A stretch of 14,394 nt of DNA from DATFPK01 sp035264885 (GTDB taxonomy: Bacteria; Actinomycetota; Thermoleophilia; Solirubrobacterales; 70-9), in the NCBI GenBank assembly GCA_035264885.1, contig DATFPK010000032.1, forward strand, positions 1 through 14,394. The letters run 5' to 3'. Numbering within the stretch: position 1 is the stretch's first letter; the number at the start of each line of letters is the position of its first letter. Position numbers and translations under genes: made by a program. A model generated the notes under the pieces. The model did no database searches. It saw nothing but the letters and a program-made list of their open reading frames with translations, and had not been told where the DNA came from. Positions 14,113 to 14,394 of the stretch are shown here, piece by piece.

Positions 14113-14118
14113 AGTCTA
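14113..14118 (-). promoter_or_regulatory. Possible -10 box for the zinc-ribbon membrane protein gene
   Basis: TAGACT on the minus strand, placed to give a leader of about 20 bases containing the G-rich stretch before the ATG at 14086. It is the same hexamer as in front of proB. No -35 match is visible. Confidence 0.25.
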
Positions 14119-14166
14119 TTCGTCGCGAGCGTGACTAACCCTTGACCGGGGGATTCTGGTTCTGCC

Positions 14167-14286
14167 TTAGAGGAAGAGCCTTCCGAATACGTAGCCGATT
14201 CCGAAGAAGACGAGGATCACGAGCGCGACGACTGCGGCAACCAGCCCCATCATCGAGAGGAGCTCGGATCGGGCCTCGCGGTCCAC
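14167..14286 (-). CDS. Small single-helix membrane protein (hypothetical)
   Basis: A 39-codon frame from GTG 14286 to TAA. A charged start (DREARSE) is followed by one strongly hydrophobic segment, MMGLVAAVVALVILVFFGIG, at about 12-31, and the end YVFGRLFL. It reads as a one-helix membrane peptide with the N-terminus probably inside. There is no clear Shine-Dalgarno before the GTG; a start at ATG 14253 would leave 28 residues and little besides the helix. The frame is the same as that of folC and begins 48 bases after its TAG. Composition argues against chance, because hydrophobic runs of this length rarely arise without selection, but nothing identifies a family. Confidence 0.45.
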   Translation of the reverse strand: MDREARSELLSMMGLVAAVVALVILVFFGIGYVFGRLFL

Positions 14287-14334
14287 GCCCGAATGGTCGC
14301 ACAGAGAACCCGGCCGGGGCGCCGGGGCGTCGGA

Positions 14335-14394
14335 CTACCGCGCGGGCCCCCAGACGCTGCGGGCGATGCCGAGCAGGTAGTGCGAGCCGGTGGC
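14335..14394 (-). CDS. folC: C-terminal end of a folylpolyglutamate/dihydrofolate synthase (partial)
   Basis: The last 19 codons and a TAG stop of a gene entering from beyond the window edge. The visible residues ATGSHYLLGIARSVWGPAR match the conserved C-terminal strand and helix of FolC, which ends with a TGSxYLxG-type motif. FolC adds glutamates to folates, and in many bacteria also makes dihydrofolate. Position supports the call: in Streptomyces folC lies just upstream of ndk and mreB. With so few residues the identification relies partly on synteny. Confidence 0.7.
   Translation of the reverse strand, partial: ATGSHYLLGIARSVWGPAR

Noticed and set aside
1..14394. Mobile elements, CRISPR arrays, tRNA or rRNA genes, defence or secondary-metabolite systems
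   Set aside because: No transposase or integrase, direct-repeat arrays, cloverleaf sequences or accessory-island features were seen; gene order and composition are those of a core chromosomal region.

Overview
The window looks like a conserved chromosomal stretch from a high-G+C actinobacterium. By eye about two thirds of the bases are G or C, several starts are GTG, and the gene order (folC, ndk, mreBCD, PBP2, rodA, RNase E/G, rplU, rpmA, obg, proB, proA) is an actinobacterial arrangement also seen in Streptomyces. Maf next to mreB, the lack of Streptomyces-type insert genes and the style of the proteins make a deep-branching class such as Thermoleophilia my best guess, but that is inference. 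Fourteen of the fifteen genes are on the minus strand, so transcription runs from high to low coordinates.

Layout in transcription order, right to left. 14394-13406: the last codons of folC, a tiny one-helix membrane ORF and a membrane protein with two zinc ribbons. 13363-12391: ndk and maf, the latter apparently using a CTG start one base after the ndk stop. 12390-12262: a 129-base gap with an inverted repeat, probably holding the promoter of the next operon. 12261-6704: the cell-wall elongation machine, mreB-mreC-mreD-PBP2-rodA, tightly packed with two overlapping gene pairs. 6655-4175: RNase E/G with a TRAM-like tail, then ribosomal proteins bL21 and bL27. 4146-3502: the only plus-strand gene, a dinucleotide-binding oxidoreductase, which separates rpmA from obg. 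3466-1: obg GTPase, proB and proA (cut by the window edge).

The genes form three working groups. MreB, MreC, MreD, PBP2 and RodA form the elongasome that builds the lateral wall. RNase E/G, bL21, bL27 and Obg serve RNA processing and 50S ribosome assembly. ProB and ProA catalyse the first two steps from glutamate to proline. Ndk and Maf handle nucleoside triphosphates.

I found no mobile element, CRISPR array, RNA gene or defence system, and no convincing undescribed multi-gene system. The points most worth a second look are small: leaderless-type promoters in front of proB and proA, the CTG start of maf, the inverted oxidoreductase gene between rpmA and obg, the TRAM-like end of the RNase, a hairpin abutting the ndk start, and the two uncharacterised membrane proteins downstream of folC.
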